Positions 11,300 to 24,300 of a stretch of 64,000 nt of DNA are shown piece after piece (the stretch's first letter is position 1; each line of letters starts with the position of its first letter). The notes under the pieces were generated by a model that was not told the origin of the DNA, made no database searches, and saw only the letters and a program-made list of their open reading frames with translations. Source of the stretch: Datisca glomerata (Eukaryota; Streptophyta; Magnoliopsida; Cucurbitales; Datiscaceae); NCBI GenBank assembly GCA_003255025.1, contig QANY01007891.1, positions 1,828,558-1,892,557 of the forward strand, read 5' to 3'. The position numbers and the translations under genes are program-made.

Positions 11300-13490
11300 A
11301 ACAAGTACCTCTGGACATATTGATTTTGATAAGGAATTTTGGTCTATTTATTTATCATATTTAGCAAAAGAAATAAAATTATAAAACCAACGTAATAGTG
11401 TAGTCTTATCATACAAATAAGTTAGGAAGATTGCTGTATAAGCGATGTACAAATGGAGAACTTGCTCATTGAGGAATGATTGCTTATCGTTACAACAATA
11501 CCAATCACAATCTTTACTACAAAAGTTCAAAATTCAGATGCTTTACGTCTCCATCACATTGTAATAAGTTTACTCTTCACTCCAATAAGAAAGAGTTCTT
11601 CACTGCCACGAATCAGCTGCAAAAGTTCAGCTCGACAAGTATCAACATCCTCCAGGTTCTTAAGGTAAACGAGTCTACAAGTGAATCTCAAAATCAAGAG
11701 CCATCACCAGAGGTCCTCACTCTCAGAATTGGGAAGTAAACAATAAAGAGAAAGGTATGCTATCGATAACAAGTGAGGATGATCAACGAAGTAAACAATA
11801 CCAAAAGCAGGAAAAAAAGAATATAACACCAGTTAAATAACTAATCAGACATCTAAACTACAAGTATCATCAAATGTCGTGCTGTTATTTAACTCCAATC
11901 TCGTAAAATACAAGAGAAGAAGCTGATGACAACACACACTTTCCGAGTTTTTCAGACTCTTCACCCAACAGAGAAGGCAAGAGTATAGTTAAAACTCAAC
12001 AAAAGAATTTAATTCATATCCATTACCATGGGTACCCAACAAATAAACCTAATAACTGCATAGTGCAAATTAAGCATTCAGTTAGGAACCTTAAGTATTC
12101 ATTTAGGAACAACAATATTCTGACAAATAATAGCAGGCGTAGAGAACATAAGTGAGACCACTAATATATCTGAAGGAGAAGTTATGGATGAATATATCGC
12201 CTCAGTCAAATCTATCATATGCAACTTTACTGAGAAAATATGCTTAGACAACCTAATAGAGACCACTAATATATCTGATAGGAAAAAATATTTCGATGAA
12301 TATGTAGCCTCAGTCAAATCCATTAACATCATATGAATGTAGCTTCACCAAGTAGGTTCCCCTGCGAAACAGGGACTTGGCTCCACAACACCTCAAAGTT
12401 GGATTGAATCGTCATAGGTATATTCACACCCTAAGGATTTCTCAAGTAGGCGAATTCTATAATATTAAATCAAAGTCCCCCTTTTATATCAACAAATCAA
12501 TAGGCAAACTTCCCCTTTTATATTGTAGAAGACACGTATATCTTTGTTAATCTTTATCCTTATTTTAGAAACAACTCAATATTTTTAATTTTATGCATAT
12601 AAAGTAATGTGAACTTTAATTGTTAAAAGCAGAATCAACAATTTCATATGGGAATCAATCGGGGCTCAGAAATATAACAGCTCTATCAATCATCTAAATC
12701 TGAAGCAGAACTGGCGTTTAAGCTGATATTGATCATCATAGCATAACCCTATATTACACAAAGGAGTATTAACAGGTTTTAAAAAAAATAGAATAGAAAA
12801 GGTCCGTTTTCCAATATCTATCCCTGAAGAAATGAAGATGGCTCATCTCAAGAAATTCAACCATTGTTTAACCATTCTGCTTCATCGATAAATCTCAGAA
12901 GCGCGGATAAAGTGTAATCATTGCCACCATTTAAAACTTGGAGCAGTAAAAAAGAAAATTGACTAAAAACATAAGAAGAAAATTACTACCACAGACTATG
13001 TACCTAGATTTTTGTCAAAAATACCCGTTAACAGCAACCATTTAATAAGAAACAGGAAACCAGAGAACAAAAGTAAGGCAATAAATCAAAAATCAGATAT
13101 TATAGCGGAAGTTTTTAGAGGCACAATCATTGAGCAGATAAACCCCCACGTTAACTCCGGCGATTCAATCTCTGCCTCTATGACTAGCTAGATTTTCACT
13201 CTTCTATATTGAAAACAAGCTAAAGGTGTAGTGAGGCAACACATACTACCAACAACGTTATGGCGATAGAAGGAGATTTGGCCGCTGAATCGACACAGAT
13301 CAGCCATGGAAGAGATGAAGGCTAAAATGCAACACTTACGGCATCAATCTGGCACGAGCAATGGGGCTTTCGACGTCACCTGTATGCTCAGAGAAGCCCG
13401 GGGTGCATCGTGCGGGGAAGGAAAACCTGAATCTAGAAAAGTAAATCTTAATCTACTGAAATTTGGAATCTGAAACCCTAGTTGGCGCAA
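11300..13490. other. Gene-poor interval; one weak coding-like frame
   Basis: No gene can be called with confidence. On the minus strand at about 11553-11702 a frame reads LKNLEDVDTCRAELLQLIRG and continues about 14 residues to a stop. Its composition looks protein-like, but I recognise no family and see no clean flanking exons. It might be a 3' exon of a gene driven by the promoter-like block at 13500-13690. A roughly 110-bp duplication lies at 12130-12330. The rest is AT-rich intergenic DNA. Confidence 0.3.
12130..12330. repeat. Tandem duplication, about 110 bp
   Basis: Two diverged copies share GAGACCACTAATATATCTGA, GATGAATAT and GCCTCAGTCAAATC. The minus-strand frame across them repeats DLTEAxYSS and SDILVVS. 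Confidence 0.75.
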
Positions 13491-13499
13491 GTGAGTAGC

Positions 13500-13690
13500 G
13501 ATAAGAGCAGTCTGCGATTGGTTTATATAAGCAATATAAAACCCTAAAAAACCCTAGCAATTTCTGTGCTGTGAAGTCTAATCTTACGGTTCTTTCAATT
13601 CGCCGCAGCTCAGCAAATTTTCGATCCCTTCACTGACGCTAACTTTAAGCCCATTGAAACAGTACTGGGCTCAGTAGACTCCTTCAACCG
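13500..13690 (-). promoter_or_regulatory. Promoter-like block: site II, telo-box and TATA elements
   Basis: Read on the minus strand from 13690: TGGGCTT (site II) near 13650, a double telo-box (AAACCCTA type) at about 13540-13560, and a TATA-like CTTATATAAACC near 13525. This set and order is known upstream of plant ribosomal-protein and other translation genes. Downstream there is a TC-rich leader and a possible donor GTAAGTG near 13340, then a 51-codon frame (to about 13190) containing MADLCRFSGQ. The LCRFSGQ piece resembles the start of ribosomal protein eL24, but the similarity stops there and I do not call a gene. Confidence 0.4.
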
Positions 13691-14450
13691 CTAGCAAAAT
13701 AGAGTACATGTAAGTGAGGCTAAAACGGTAAAGTAGTTTTAGACAAAAATTACTTAATCATCCTTCACAAACTTTAAGACTAAATATTAATACAATAATA
13801 AATTTAATGACACTTTTATATTTTTTTTATAATAATGTCTAAACTTTCTAGAATTTATAAACTACCCCTATGTACTTGATAATTAAATATTTTAATAAAT
13901 AAGATTATGTTATACCTTCCCTTTTTTAACAAAACCAAAATGAATTAATCATTAGTGAAAAAATCAATAGTTAAGGAGGTCTCCGTCTATCACTTACAAT
14001 AATTTTCTCAAAGTAAAATCAAGCTAGAAATATTTACAAAAAAAAGAAATTATTCAGATGGATTCTATCATTACCTAACTTATATTTTACAGTAGCATCA
14101 GCAATAAAATTTGAAATTCTACTAATTCATTATAAAGAAAATCCTAACAATTGATTTAATTTCTAATGGACATGATCAAGTGGGTCCAATAACCTATAAT
14201 GCGAACACTTTTTGGTCCTAACCCAATAGAATACCAATTGGAATATGTTTCAATAACATAAATCCTAGCATATAGACCATTTTTCATGGTACTAAGTTAT
14301 AAATTGATCCCAAAAATAGTAGTGAATAAATGGTCCTTTTGCTGGTCATCGCGGCGTGTGAGCGGACGAAACGTGGACGCGTATAGCCTTTTAAAAAATT
14401 AAATTTTTAATAAAAAATAAATATTTTAATAAAATAAAACTTACGCAACA
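13690..14450. other. Intergenic, AT-rich
   Basis: No coding or RNA features seen. There are poly-A/T runs and a GC-rich patch near 14350 (GCGGCGTGTGAGCGGACG). Confidence 0.6.
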
Positions 14451-15001
14451 CCACGATAACCAAATAAAAAATTTTATTGAAAACTATTTTTCAATCAGTA
14501 ATGATCCATTATATATTTATAAGTTAAATCTACAACAAACAAGCTTATGAATCATATACCTCTTGTAGTCTATATCAAGTGTCCTTACAAAAATTGATCG
14601 ATCATTCTTTCTCACAAAATCATTCCAATGATCAATAGACTCCGAGATCCACACTAAGATCTTTCAACGCACTAGGACGTTTGAGGGTATGTAGAATATT
14701 ACAAGACACTTTTTCTATCTTTATATGTTCTCAACACGTGAGATCTAGAAATTGACTAAGAATGACTTTAGTGAGACGATTCTCTAAAAAAATGTGATGA
14801 TTATTCTCTTAGAGATTTGATTAACGTTTAATCACAGAATAAAATCTCTATGACACCAATCGTATTCTCAATTTAACTTTTGATTGACGAATTGATCAAC
14901 TGATTTTCTTTTCTTCGTTCAACAATCAAGACCGTTAGAATAATATCTGTATATATTCTAGATAATGGCGTATCAGATTTTTAGGGATAAACTGAAATAA
15001 T

Positions 15002-15172
15002 GCAGAAAGATGGGAGACTCTACAGAGAATGTATGAGTCAGTGACAATGGTAAACATTCAGTTTCTTCGGCAACGGTTTTTTCCAAGCAAGATGCAAGAG
15101 GGGACGAGCGTGTCTCAACACTTAGACAAGATTAAGAAGATTATCAAAGAATTTGTCACATCTTGTCCCCGT
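15002..15172 (+). pseudogene. Copia gag (UBN2-type) fragment
   Basis: An open stretch encodes AERWETLQRMYES, then FLRQRFF and SVSQHLDKIKKIIKEF, the pattern of the gag polypeptide of plant Copia elements (W..L...Y, then the HL..... segment). It has no start, is followed by stops, and is opposite in strand to the surrounding LTR-like sequence. Confidence 0.6.
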
Positions 15173-15424
15173 ATTTTTCATTAAAAAGAGTGATTTAAGC
15201 ATTCAAAAACTATAAGCTATGAGGACTTCCTTACTCAACTAGAATAGAGACAGTGAGACCATCCTACGGGTAAGATTGAAGACCTCTCCTATTCACTAGC
15301 TGCCCTATTTATTCACTTAGCTACTTGCCTCTTTACTTGTAAAATTATCAATTACAGTGAGACTCGCTGCAAGTGTGCACGACTGCCCAGTGTTGCACAC
15401 TCGCTATTGTAATGCCACGTGACA

Positions 15425-15596
15425 CCATAGTAGTCCATGTCAGATATCTCCCTCACACCCTCTCTCTATCTCTCCCTATCTCCCTCTTTTTTCGTCTCTC
15501 TGTCACCCTATCTATCTATCTTTCTCTCTCTGTCTCACACACACACACTCTCTCTCTCCTCCTCTCTCTCTCTCACTTTCTCTGTCTCTCCCCCTC

Positions 15597-15627
<31 letters not shown>

Positions 15628-15897
15628 CTCTGTCTTTATCTCTCTGTCTTTCCCTCACTCTCTCTCTCACACACACACACACACGCACACTCACAGACAC
15701 TCCCTCTCTCTCACTCTCACACTGTCTCTCCCCCTCTCTATCTCTCTATCTGCCCCCTCCCCCTCTCCCTCCCCCCATCTCTCTCCTGCTCTCTCTTAAT
15801 CTCCATCTCTATCTCTCTCTATCTCTCTCTCCCTCTCTCTCTCTCTNCTCTCTCTCCCACACACACACACACACACTCTCTATCTCTATTTCTCTCT
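15425..15897. repeat. Long (CT)n / (CA)n / (TTTC)n compound microsatellite
   Basis: About 470 bases of CT-rich simple sequence with embedded CA runs (near 15540, 15668 and 15860) and a TTTC run near 15605. One ambiguous base (n) occurs at 15847, suggesting a sequencing or assembly problem. All long open frames here are low-complexity artefacts. Confidence 0.95.
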
Positions 15898-17309
15898 TAT
15901 GAGTGATTGACACGTTGTAATTACTATTAATTAAATATTTATTTTAATAAGATAATTATCTAAATATCAGTTAATTCAAAATTAACATATCTGACTATCC
16001 CTATCAACTAATTTATTTGTTATTTCACAATTAGCATATTTAATTAATTTAAATTATTATCTAATAATACATTAATTATCTAATTTCACAAATTATATAT
16101 TTTGTCTCACTTATCGATAATTAAAAAAATCAATAATTATATATATAATTTCTAAAAATTATATTTAAATATATAAATAATTTAATGAATTAATTCTTAA
16201 TTAATTAACCACACATAATTATCTCGTAATTATGTACTTGCCATCGAATAAAAAATCATTTTACAAGTCAGTTCTTTTCTCATGTCCTGAAATATTCACG
16301 CCCTAGACAACGTAGTATAGAGGTGACTTGAGGACCATTGACATATAATTTTAAGCTTCAATAAATCAGATTATTAATTAAAATTTTTAATTAAATAATC
16401 TTCTTTATTAATTCTATTATTACTCTACTATAAATATGGAATTGTACTCTTAGAGATTATAGAATGTATTTACAGAGTATTCTCATGCAGTCCACTAACA
16501 TAAACATACATGCAGTTATGTACTCCAATTATTGGTTCGTAAATTAGAACTGGTCAAAATTACCGTTGTACCATTCTGATCGCATCTTGATCCTGAAGTA
16601 CTATTAATCCACTAGTGAATGACTAATTTATAATCTTATTATAAATTTAAGCTCAATAACTATTCAATATATAATTAACACTTAAATAAACCAATATATG
16701 ATCTGTTAGAAAAGCTTAGATTCTAAATCTTGTAAAATCATGTCCACGTCCATCAACATCACTGAATCTCCAAAATAAAAGTCACTAGCCTAATTAGCAA
16801 ACAGACGTTAACGAGTGAATCAAAAGATCCACTAGACATGCATATGAGTTCATGACTACTCAGAATTCAGGCTGATCTATATATGATCATCGAATTGATT
16901 TGTATTAAATATTTATGATAAACGGCACGTTAATAAAAATATTACTTCACATCGGTCTTGTCATATATAATCTTATTATATAAAATACATTCACTAAGAT
17001 ATCTATCCACATGAATGATTTGTATCTAGATCACGCGCATTCATAATACTCAGTGAACCGTACTAGCAACCATTCATTAAAGATTCTATACTTTAATATG
17101 TTGCTGATAATTTTATTCATTATCTATGATCTTAATTCTCTCATACTAATACAAGATCATAGTCTCATTAATGAATATAGAATTTTCATATATTTATATA
17201 AAATATTCAACAATAATTTAAAAGAACAATTATAAAAAAAATGTAATCCTCTTTAAATTTCATATCAAAATGTTAATACACACGTTTTAAGGGTATAACT
17301 CCCAACACA

Positions 17310-18640
17310 TTTTCTAGTTGGTGTGATTTGAAAATTTATCAGTTCTCTAAAATGTCCTTATCCTATCCATTATCAGTTGGTTTTATTAAAGGATGAAATC
17401 AGTTGATACGCCTCGATTTAGAGATTTTTAGTGGAAATTTTGTTTATGGTTTAATTTCAATGTTTTTCTCAAATTCTCTCCCGAGTTTCATGCCTCGTTT
17501 TCCTTTTACAAATTCTTTAATATTTTTTCATTCTGCATTTACGCTCTAAATTACCTATTAAAAGTTAACATATGTTTTTAAAAAATCAATATGTGATATT
17601 TCTTTTTTTAAAACAAAAATAATTTAGTCATGTAATTTTATAGATCATAATTAAATTATGACTTTTGAAAATAGTATTTGATAGTTCTTAGATTTTTTAT
17701 TTATTTAATTACCTATTAAAAAGACATCTTTCAAATATTCCATAAATTTAGGAGTAGTTATGGAAGTTATTACTGATTGCATATTTTAAATTTAATTTCA
17801 AAATATTTGATTTGTTGATATTAATCCCCAAATTAAATCTCATTATTCCCTTTCATCGATGTTTAAGTTTCAATGATTTGTTTACTTCGTTATCAGATAT
17901 TGTATTTCTTCATCTTCCAAATTTAATATATATATTCCTTGCTTAATTTCATTATTTTTGTATCTGAGAAAAAAATTGTCTTTCTTTTCATCATAATCAT
18001 CTGCAATAATATGTAACCAACTACAATAATTATATTAAATAAATATTAATATAATATTAAAAGTAGTTATGATCTTAAATAAACGTTAATATAATATTAC
18101 CTTATGTTAGTACTCTATTTATTCAATATTACATCATTCTAAATAGTTTTTAATATCATACTATTTGATTGTTAATGTATCTATTAATGTTTATATCATA
18201 TATTAAATAAACGTTAATACCATATTATATTTTAACACTCTGAATTATATTATATCATATAGTGAATAATCGTTATTATTATTTTAAATAAATATTAATA
18301 CAATATTATTCGTTATTCTAAATAAATATTAATATATATTATCTTATCATCAATATATTGCTTATGTTTCATGATAATATAAATATTATTTATAAATTTA
18401 TAATGATAAAATATTCACTTAAAATGATATTCATATTTAATTAACAAATATTATCATAACCACCCAGGTTTAAAGGAGATACTATATTTAAATTTGTAAA
18501 AAAATTAAAAAAAATTATGAGTAGAAATATGAGATAAAAGCGTTGTAGACAAATCATAAAATATAAAACAAATTAAATAGAAAAGGAATCTACTTCAATT
18601 TTTTAGACTCATTTCTAACTTACTACTACGAAAGTGATAT
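17310..18640. other. Very AT-rich intergenic DNA with degenerate repeats
   Basis: No gene seen. At about 18030-18350 a motif close to TAAATAAACGTTAATATAATATTA recurs several times in degenerate form. Confidence 0.6.
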
Positions 18641-18649
18641 ATCTATGTC

Positions 18650-20890
18650 ATTTTCTCAGAAAAAATAGGTAATTAAGCTAGTTTAATTTTTACTTTTGTT
18701 TAATGACATTTATTTTGTTATTTTGTAGATTTGGCCGATTTTGAGGAAAAGGAAAATAGTTACTTAAGATTTTCTTTGTTAATTTACTAAATGCCCTTAT
18801 TATAACCGATCTTTTCTCTAGTTCGTTAGTTCTGAAATATTTGTATCATAAATAGCAGGCTTTTTGTTGATTTGGTGCTTTTCGCGGTGATATCGTGTTG
18901 ATTTCGTAATTGTATTTTGGATGAATTTATGAACAATATTCTATAGCAGATTCTTTCAAAATTGATCAATAATCGAAATCAAGTACATTAGATTTTAGGA
19001 ATTTTATGTTCCATTTACGTTTTTTGCAATTTTCTATTACACACAGTGATAAGAGTATAAATTTTCATATTTTTCAGATTTTTTGTGTATATTGTTTTCT
19101 GCAGATTTTCGTAATTAATGTCATATAGTATATAACTATATACTACAGGCATATAATTGTAGAGGGTATTTATATTCACATACTGATAGTATACATTTAT
19201 GTACTCATAGTATATTATTGTATATTGATAGTATATATTTATGTACTTATAGTTTTTATGACAGTTATAATGGATATTGTTGATATGATGGATAGTAAAC
19301 TTCTAATGATATATATGAATTTTATAATGAATGATATTATTTAATGTTGGAAGTATAGTTTGAAATGATTTTAAGAACTAATATTGATTTTATGATGATG
19401 TGTATAATGTTTCATAAATATTTTTTAAGTGATGGGCATATGATCAGTAGTATAAGTACAAAAATATATATTGTATATAATTTTCAATGAATGTCATTAT
19501 ATTATGATTAAATGATGGCTTGAAATGATTTAAGGATTTATACTAACTTTATAATGATGGATATAAAACTTTATCTTTTTAAAATGTGTGATCTTGATGA
19601 TACTTGAATCATGATTTCTACACATATACGGTGCTATAGTATGCGTATATAAATATATATTATTGAAAGTTTAACATTTCCAATAGAAAATGAAAGGTAT
19701 TTTCTAGTCCCCCTTGAGCCGAGGGGTGTTTGTGGAGGGGGGTGTTCCCTGATGAAACAAGGGAATGAAAGACCGTTTTGTGCTGGAAGCTCTTTACCCT
19801 CCCCAAAAGGAGGGCTCAGAGGACATCCTTTGACTAGAGCCCCTAAGACTAGGGGATTTAACAGAGACTCCTTGATGTCGTCAAAAGCATTCTGACATAC
19901 TTGACCCATTCGAAGGGTAGTCCTGGGCACAAGCTCAACTTCTTCGATTAGGCTACCACCTGGTTTAGCTGAGATGGGATTTGCTACCTAATTAGGCACC
20001 TTTGGTCTAGGCTTTGACCCTAAATTTGACTTTGGATTCATAGACTGAACTTGACTGGTTCCATTGCAGAAAACCCCTGGCTACATAAGTCGCGTCGCCG
20101 CATTTGTTCAGTCGGGACGCCAAAGCAGCGATGATTGGCGTTGGACATTCTCATTGACATAATAAACTTGACTTCAATTTCTTCCTTCATCTAACTGCAT
20201 TATAAAGATGAACTATGGATTATTAACCATCTTGTATTTAAGAACAAAAAATTAATAATAACAATCAATAAGTTATGCTGACATTCAAAATAGTGTGTAA
20301 TTATATAGTATATAATTATGTAGCATATAGAAATCTTAAGTACGAGAAATATACAGAATATATAAAATACATTGGTTTGTCTCCAGAAAATAGAGTAAAA
20401 TAGATGGACAGACTGCTAACTCATAAGTTTCATGGAAAAAACTCAAATAAACTTAGAAAAAACTCATAACAATCACGAATCTCAGGAAAATCATGCATGA
20501 ACTTCATATTAAGTCTAGATCCCACGCATAAAAAACTTACCAATAATATACTGTCATATAAGAAAATGAAAACTAAAATTTCAACTTACAATCATGATTT
20601 TTCCTGAACATTGCGTTGTTAGATGTAGATTCGCGTCAATTTGCTGCGACTTACTTTTGCGTTGAAGATTTTCTCTTTGATCTTGAAGCGTCGCCGCATG
20701 AGAGAATTTAGGGCTAGAATTTTGGTTCTTCACTGAAATGAGACATAGGGAGGCAAGCTTCCTTTTGTTAGTAAGGGTAATTTCAGCAGTTCACTATTAT
20801 TATTAGGTTTTCATGTTGAGCTTCTAGAAAATTCGGTCATTTGTGCAATTTACTAATTTTTAGACTATTCTCTTACTTATTTTCTATAAT
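18650..20890. mobile_element. Candidate TIR element carrying a Gypsy fragment
   Basis: The sequence near 18660-18800 (GAAAAAATAGGTAATTAAGCT, later AATTTACTAAATGCCCTTA) resembles the reverse complement of 20750-20890 (GAAAATAAGTAAGAGAATAG, later GAAATTACCCTTACTA), suggesting diverged TIRs of 150-200 bp as in MULEs. The internal part has no transposase. It contains a Gypsy RT/RNase H piece and, at 19170-19255, a repeated TGATAGTATATATTTATGTA unit. Ends and class are tentative. Confidence 0.35.
19634..19930 (-). pseudogene. Ty3/Gypsy RT-RNase H fragment
   Basis: The minus-strand frame reads MGQVCQNAFDDIKESLLNPL followed by VLGALVKGCPL, the junction of reverse transcriptase and RNase H in Gypsy polyproteins (W..CQ.AFD.IK..L..PPVL). 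After that the sequence no longer resembles a retroelement (SPPFGEGKELPAQNG). Only about 35 residues are recognisable, so it is a captured or decayed fragment. Confidence 0.5.
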
Positions 20891-21088
20891 GGACTAGCTC
20901 CATAATTTCGCCACTTTCAATAAAGCATGTAGTCTAATGTGAAGAAATAGCCCAATCTAAAACCATTTAAATGACGATAATTCTCAATTGGCCATATAAG
21001 AAGCCTCGACCCTGGAGCCCTTAATCTCAATAACTTCACCCATCAAGTCCCTGCATACAAACCCTATCGAGTAGTCACTTGAGAGAAG

Positions 21089-21312
21089 TGTCATGAGATC
21101 AGGTTAGTCGTATAGTTATTGATTTAGTTAGTTTAAGGGCATTATAGTCTTTCCCTTAAACTAGTCTTTAGATCTCTGTTCTTGGCTTGTATATGAAGAT
21201 TCTTGGTCCTGTCTTCGAGGTGATGATATTTTCTCTTGTGTTCACCATTCTCCTCTCCATATCTTCTTCTTAGGTTCTTCCCTCTTCTTTCATCTTTTTG
21301 TACAAGTCTTCA
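21089..21312 (+). repeat. 5' LTR of Copia-1
   Basis: 224 bp. It carries a TATA-like GTATATGAAG near 21190 and differs from the 3' LTR by roughly 10% by eye, including small indels (the 5' copy has extra bases near 21215). The insertion is therefore not recent. Confidence 0.93.
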
Positions 21313-21347
21313 TGGTATCATAGCCAATCTGACTAGTGTCATTATCA

Positions 21348-24300
21348 TGGCTGAGAACCCAGAAAATTATTCCTCTTCTGCTCACGAAGAAAGTGACAAA
21401 CATGGTGATTCACAACCCGACTCACATAAAGCTTCTCAAACTCAATCTACCATTTTGTTTATTCTGGGAAGATCCTTGAAACTCTAAGTTCTAAAGAACC
21501 TATCTTAACCCCAATTCGCCCACGACTAATACAGATCAAAATACCCTTTCACTTATTTTCCTCATATCCAATATTTGTAACCGCACATCAATTCGCCTTG
21601 ACACCTAATCTTGCAAATAATTTCAATACCTCTGAGTATAATGGTGACGAAGGAATTTCTATTGGAAATGGGTAATCCTTAGCTATCTCTCATACAGGAT
21701 CTGGTATGATTCACACTTCTACCAACAAATTTCCTCTATTTGAAGTTTATTGTATTCTTGATTTATCTTCTAATTTACTCCGTGTGAATAAATCCTATGT
21801 TGATAACAAATGTAGTTTTACTTTTGATGATGAATGTTTCTTTATTCAGGATAAGGAATCAGGCACCATCCTGCATAAATGGACTTGTGTGAATGGTTTC
21901 TATCTAATACATGTTAATTTGCCTAAGAAACATTTTACATATCATGGTGCAAAGATCACTAATTCTATCTGGCACTCTAGACTAGGCCATCCCTCTAATA
22001 TTAGTGTTAAACAAATCTTGAAAACGGCACATTTACCATGTACTTCTTCTATGTCTGATCATTCTTATTATATGTTGTATAATTAATAAAATGGCAAAGT
22101 TACATTTTCCTCTATCTGATTCTATGTCTTCTTTCGTTTAGATATTATCCATACTGATGTTTAGGGTCCTTCTCCCATAAATTCTGTTTTAGGTCATAGA
22201 TTTTATGTTATCTTCATTGATGATATGTCTAGATTCACCTGGTTCTTTTCTAATGTGTATAAATCTGATGTCTTTGGTGTGTTTAAAATGTTTAAGCCCT
22301 ATGTTGAATCATGTTCTACACCAAGATAAAATGTTTAAGATCTGATGGAGGTGGGGAATATATCAATAATTCCTTTCAGACTTTTCTGCTTGAAAATGGA
22401 ATACAACACCAAATCATATGTCCCCACACACCACAACAAAATGGGGTGGCTGAACGTAAACATAGACATTTAGTTGAGATTGGCTTAACACTGATGCATT
22501 TTGCTTTTGTTCCCACCACATTCTGGAATTATGCTTTCGTTATCTCAACCTTTTTAATTAACAGAATGCCAAGTTTCAATCTTCAAAACATGTATCCCTT
22601 CAAAAAACTTTTTGGCATAATGCCACAATATAATTCTCTTAAAATCTTTGGATGTGCTTACTATCCAAGTTTGAAACCATATCAGAAAAATAAATTTGAT
22701 AGTAAGACTGTCCAATGTATATTTTTGGGTTATGCCTTAAATACGAAAGGATGCATCTGTTATGATTTACATACAAAAAATGTTACATCTCTAGACATGT
22801 TTTATTTGATGAAACTTTGTTTCCCTTTGCTGCTAATAATTATATGCAGACAAGTAAGACTTCAACACCTAGTTTTTCAATTCCTACTCCTGATGTGTTT
22901 CCACATTACAGGTATCATCCATGTACTCCTTATCCTTCAACTACCTCTAGTATGGGTAATTTTGCCTCTTCTTTGCCTTCTCCATACACTACTTCTGCTA
23001 AAATTCCTCAATTAAATTCTGCTTCTAATTTACGTCTTGATGTTGTTATTAATAGCAACAAGATATATATTATACTGATTCTTTCCGTACTGATGTGTGT
23101 AATCTTGTTTCTGTTCATCATACTAGCAATATTGATGATACCACTCATACTAAGACTTCTTCTCCTAATTTAGATCCTACTAATAAAGATATGCATACGT
23201 TTGTTCCTACCAACAATGATATACTTAATGTTTTATCTTCTTCCAATCAACCTGATTTTGCCAATATTAGTAATGTGCATACTAAGTTCCCTGATATCTC
23301 CTCTGGTCAACATAATGATATTAATGTTTGTCCTCCTACTTCAAATTCTTCTCACACACACAACTCAAATATTACACAGTCCACACAGCTTATGTAAACC
23401 AGATCCAAGTCTGGTATACATTGTAAACGTGCTCTTGTTGTTTCTGCACCCATGATTCAGGACACTAAATTTGAACCAACTTCTTATTGTTTAGCTGCCA
23501 AAAGTTCAGCTTAGGTAAATGCAATGAATGATGAGTATAATGCCTTAATTGCTCAAGATACTTAGACCCTTGTGCCTTTGCCTCCTCACAAGAACTTTGT
23601 GGGATGCAAATGTGTGTATAAGCTTAAATATAATCCTGATGGCTCTATAGCATGACATAAAGCTTGGTTGGTTGCCAAGGGGTATCACCAACGAGCTGGC
23701 TTAGATTTCGATAAGACCTTTAGTCATGTTTGTAAGAAACCCACTATTTTAATCTGCTTTCTCTTGCTGCCACACATAATTGACCTTTGAGGCAACTTGA
23801 TGCCAAAAATACTTTTTTACATGGTCATTTGAATGAAGAGGTTTACATGTGTCAACCTCAAGGTTTTATAGATTGACAACATCCTGATTTTGTTTTGCAA
23901 ACTTAATAAATCATTATATGGTCTTAAGCAAACATCAGGAGCATGGTTTGAACAATTTACTAGTCATCTCATTTCTGTTGGTTTCATTGCATCGCATGAT
24001 GATAACTCTTTGTTTATTTCTGCCACTTCTACCTCGATTACCTATAAATTCATTTGTTATAGATCATATTGTTAGTAATCTAAAATATGTGTTTGATAGG
24101 ATTGATTTTGGAGAGTTGAAATATTTTCTTGGTCTTCAAATTACCAGAACATATTCTCGAATTTTTCTTAACCAACACAAATATGCCACTGATTTGTTAC
24201 ATAAAGCTGGAATGAGTGATTTAAAACCTTGTCAATCTCCTTTTTCTACTAAATCTCCTTTATATACTCATGTTGGCTCCCCATTTACTGATGTTACACA

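Larger units (their letters stand above)
14460..17307 (-). mobile_element. Probable solo or split Copia-type LTR, interrupted
   Basis: The minus strand begins at 17307 with TGTTGGGAGTTATACCC, a start typical of a group of plant Copia LTRs. It continues through about 1.4 kb of AT-rich DNA to about 15910 and seems to resume at about 14460-14980. The gap holds a plus-strand Copia gag scrap and a long CT microsatellite. I found no matching second LTR, primer-binding site or target duplication in the window. The lower-coordinate end is uncertain. Confidence 0.4.

Noticed and set aside
13190..13340. Ribosomal protein eL24 gene on the minus strand
   Set aside because: Only LCRFSGQ matches. The next conserved residues are absent here and I could not find them in the following 600 bases.
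13100..13690. Telomerase RNA or U-snRNA gene (telo-box plus TATA)
   Set aside because: No USE element (TCCCACATCG type) and no recognisable snRNA or template context; the telo-box lies in promoter position.
15373..15906. 177-codon Ser/Leu-rich open frame
   Set aside because: It is translation of a CT/CA microsatellite and includes an ambiguous base.
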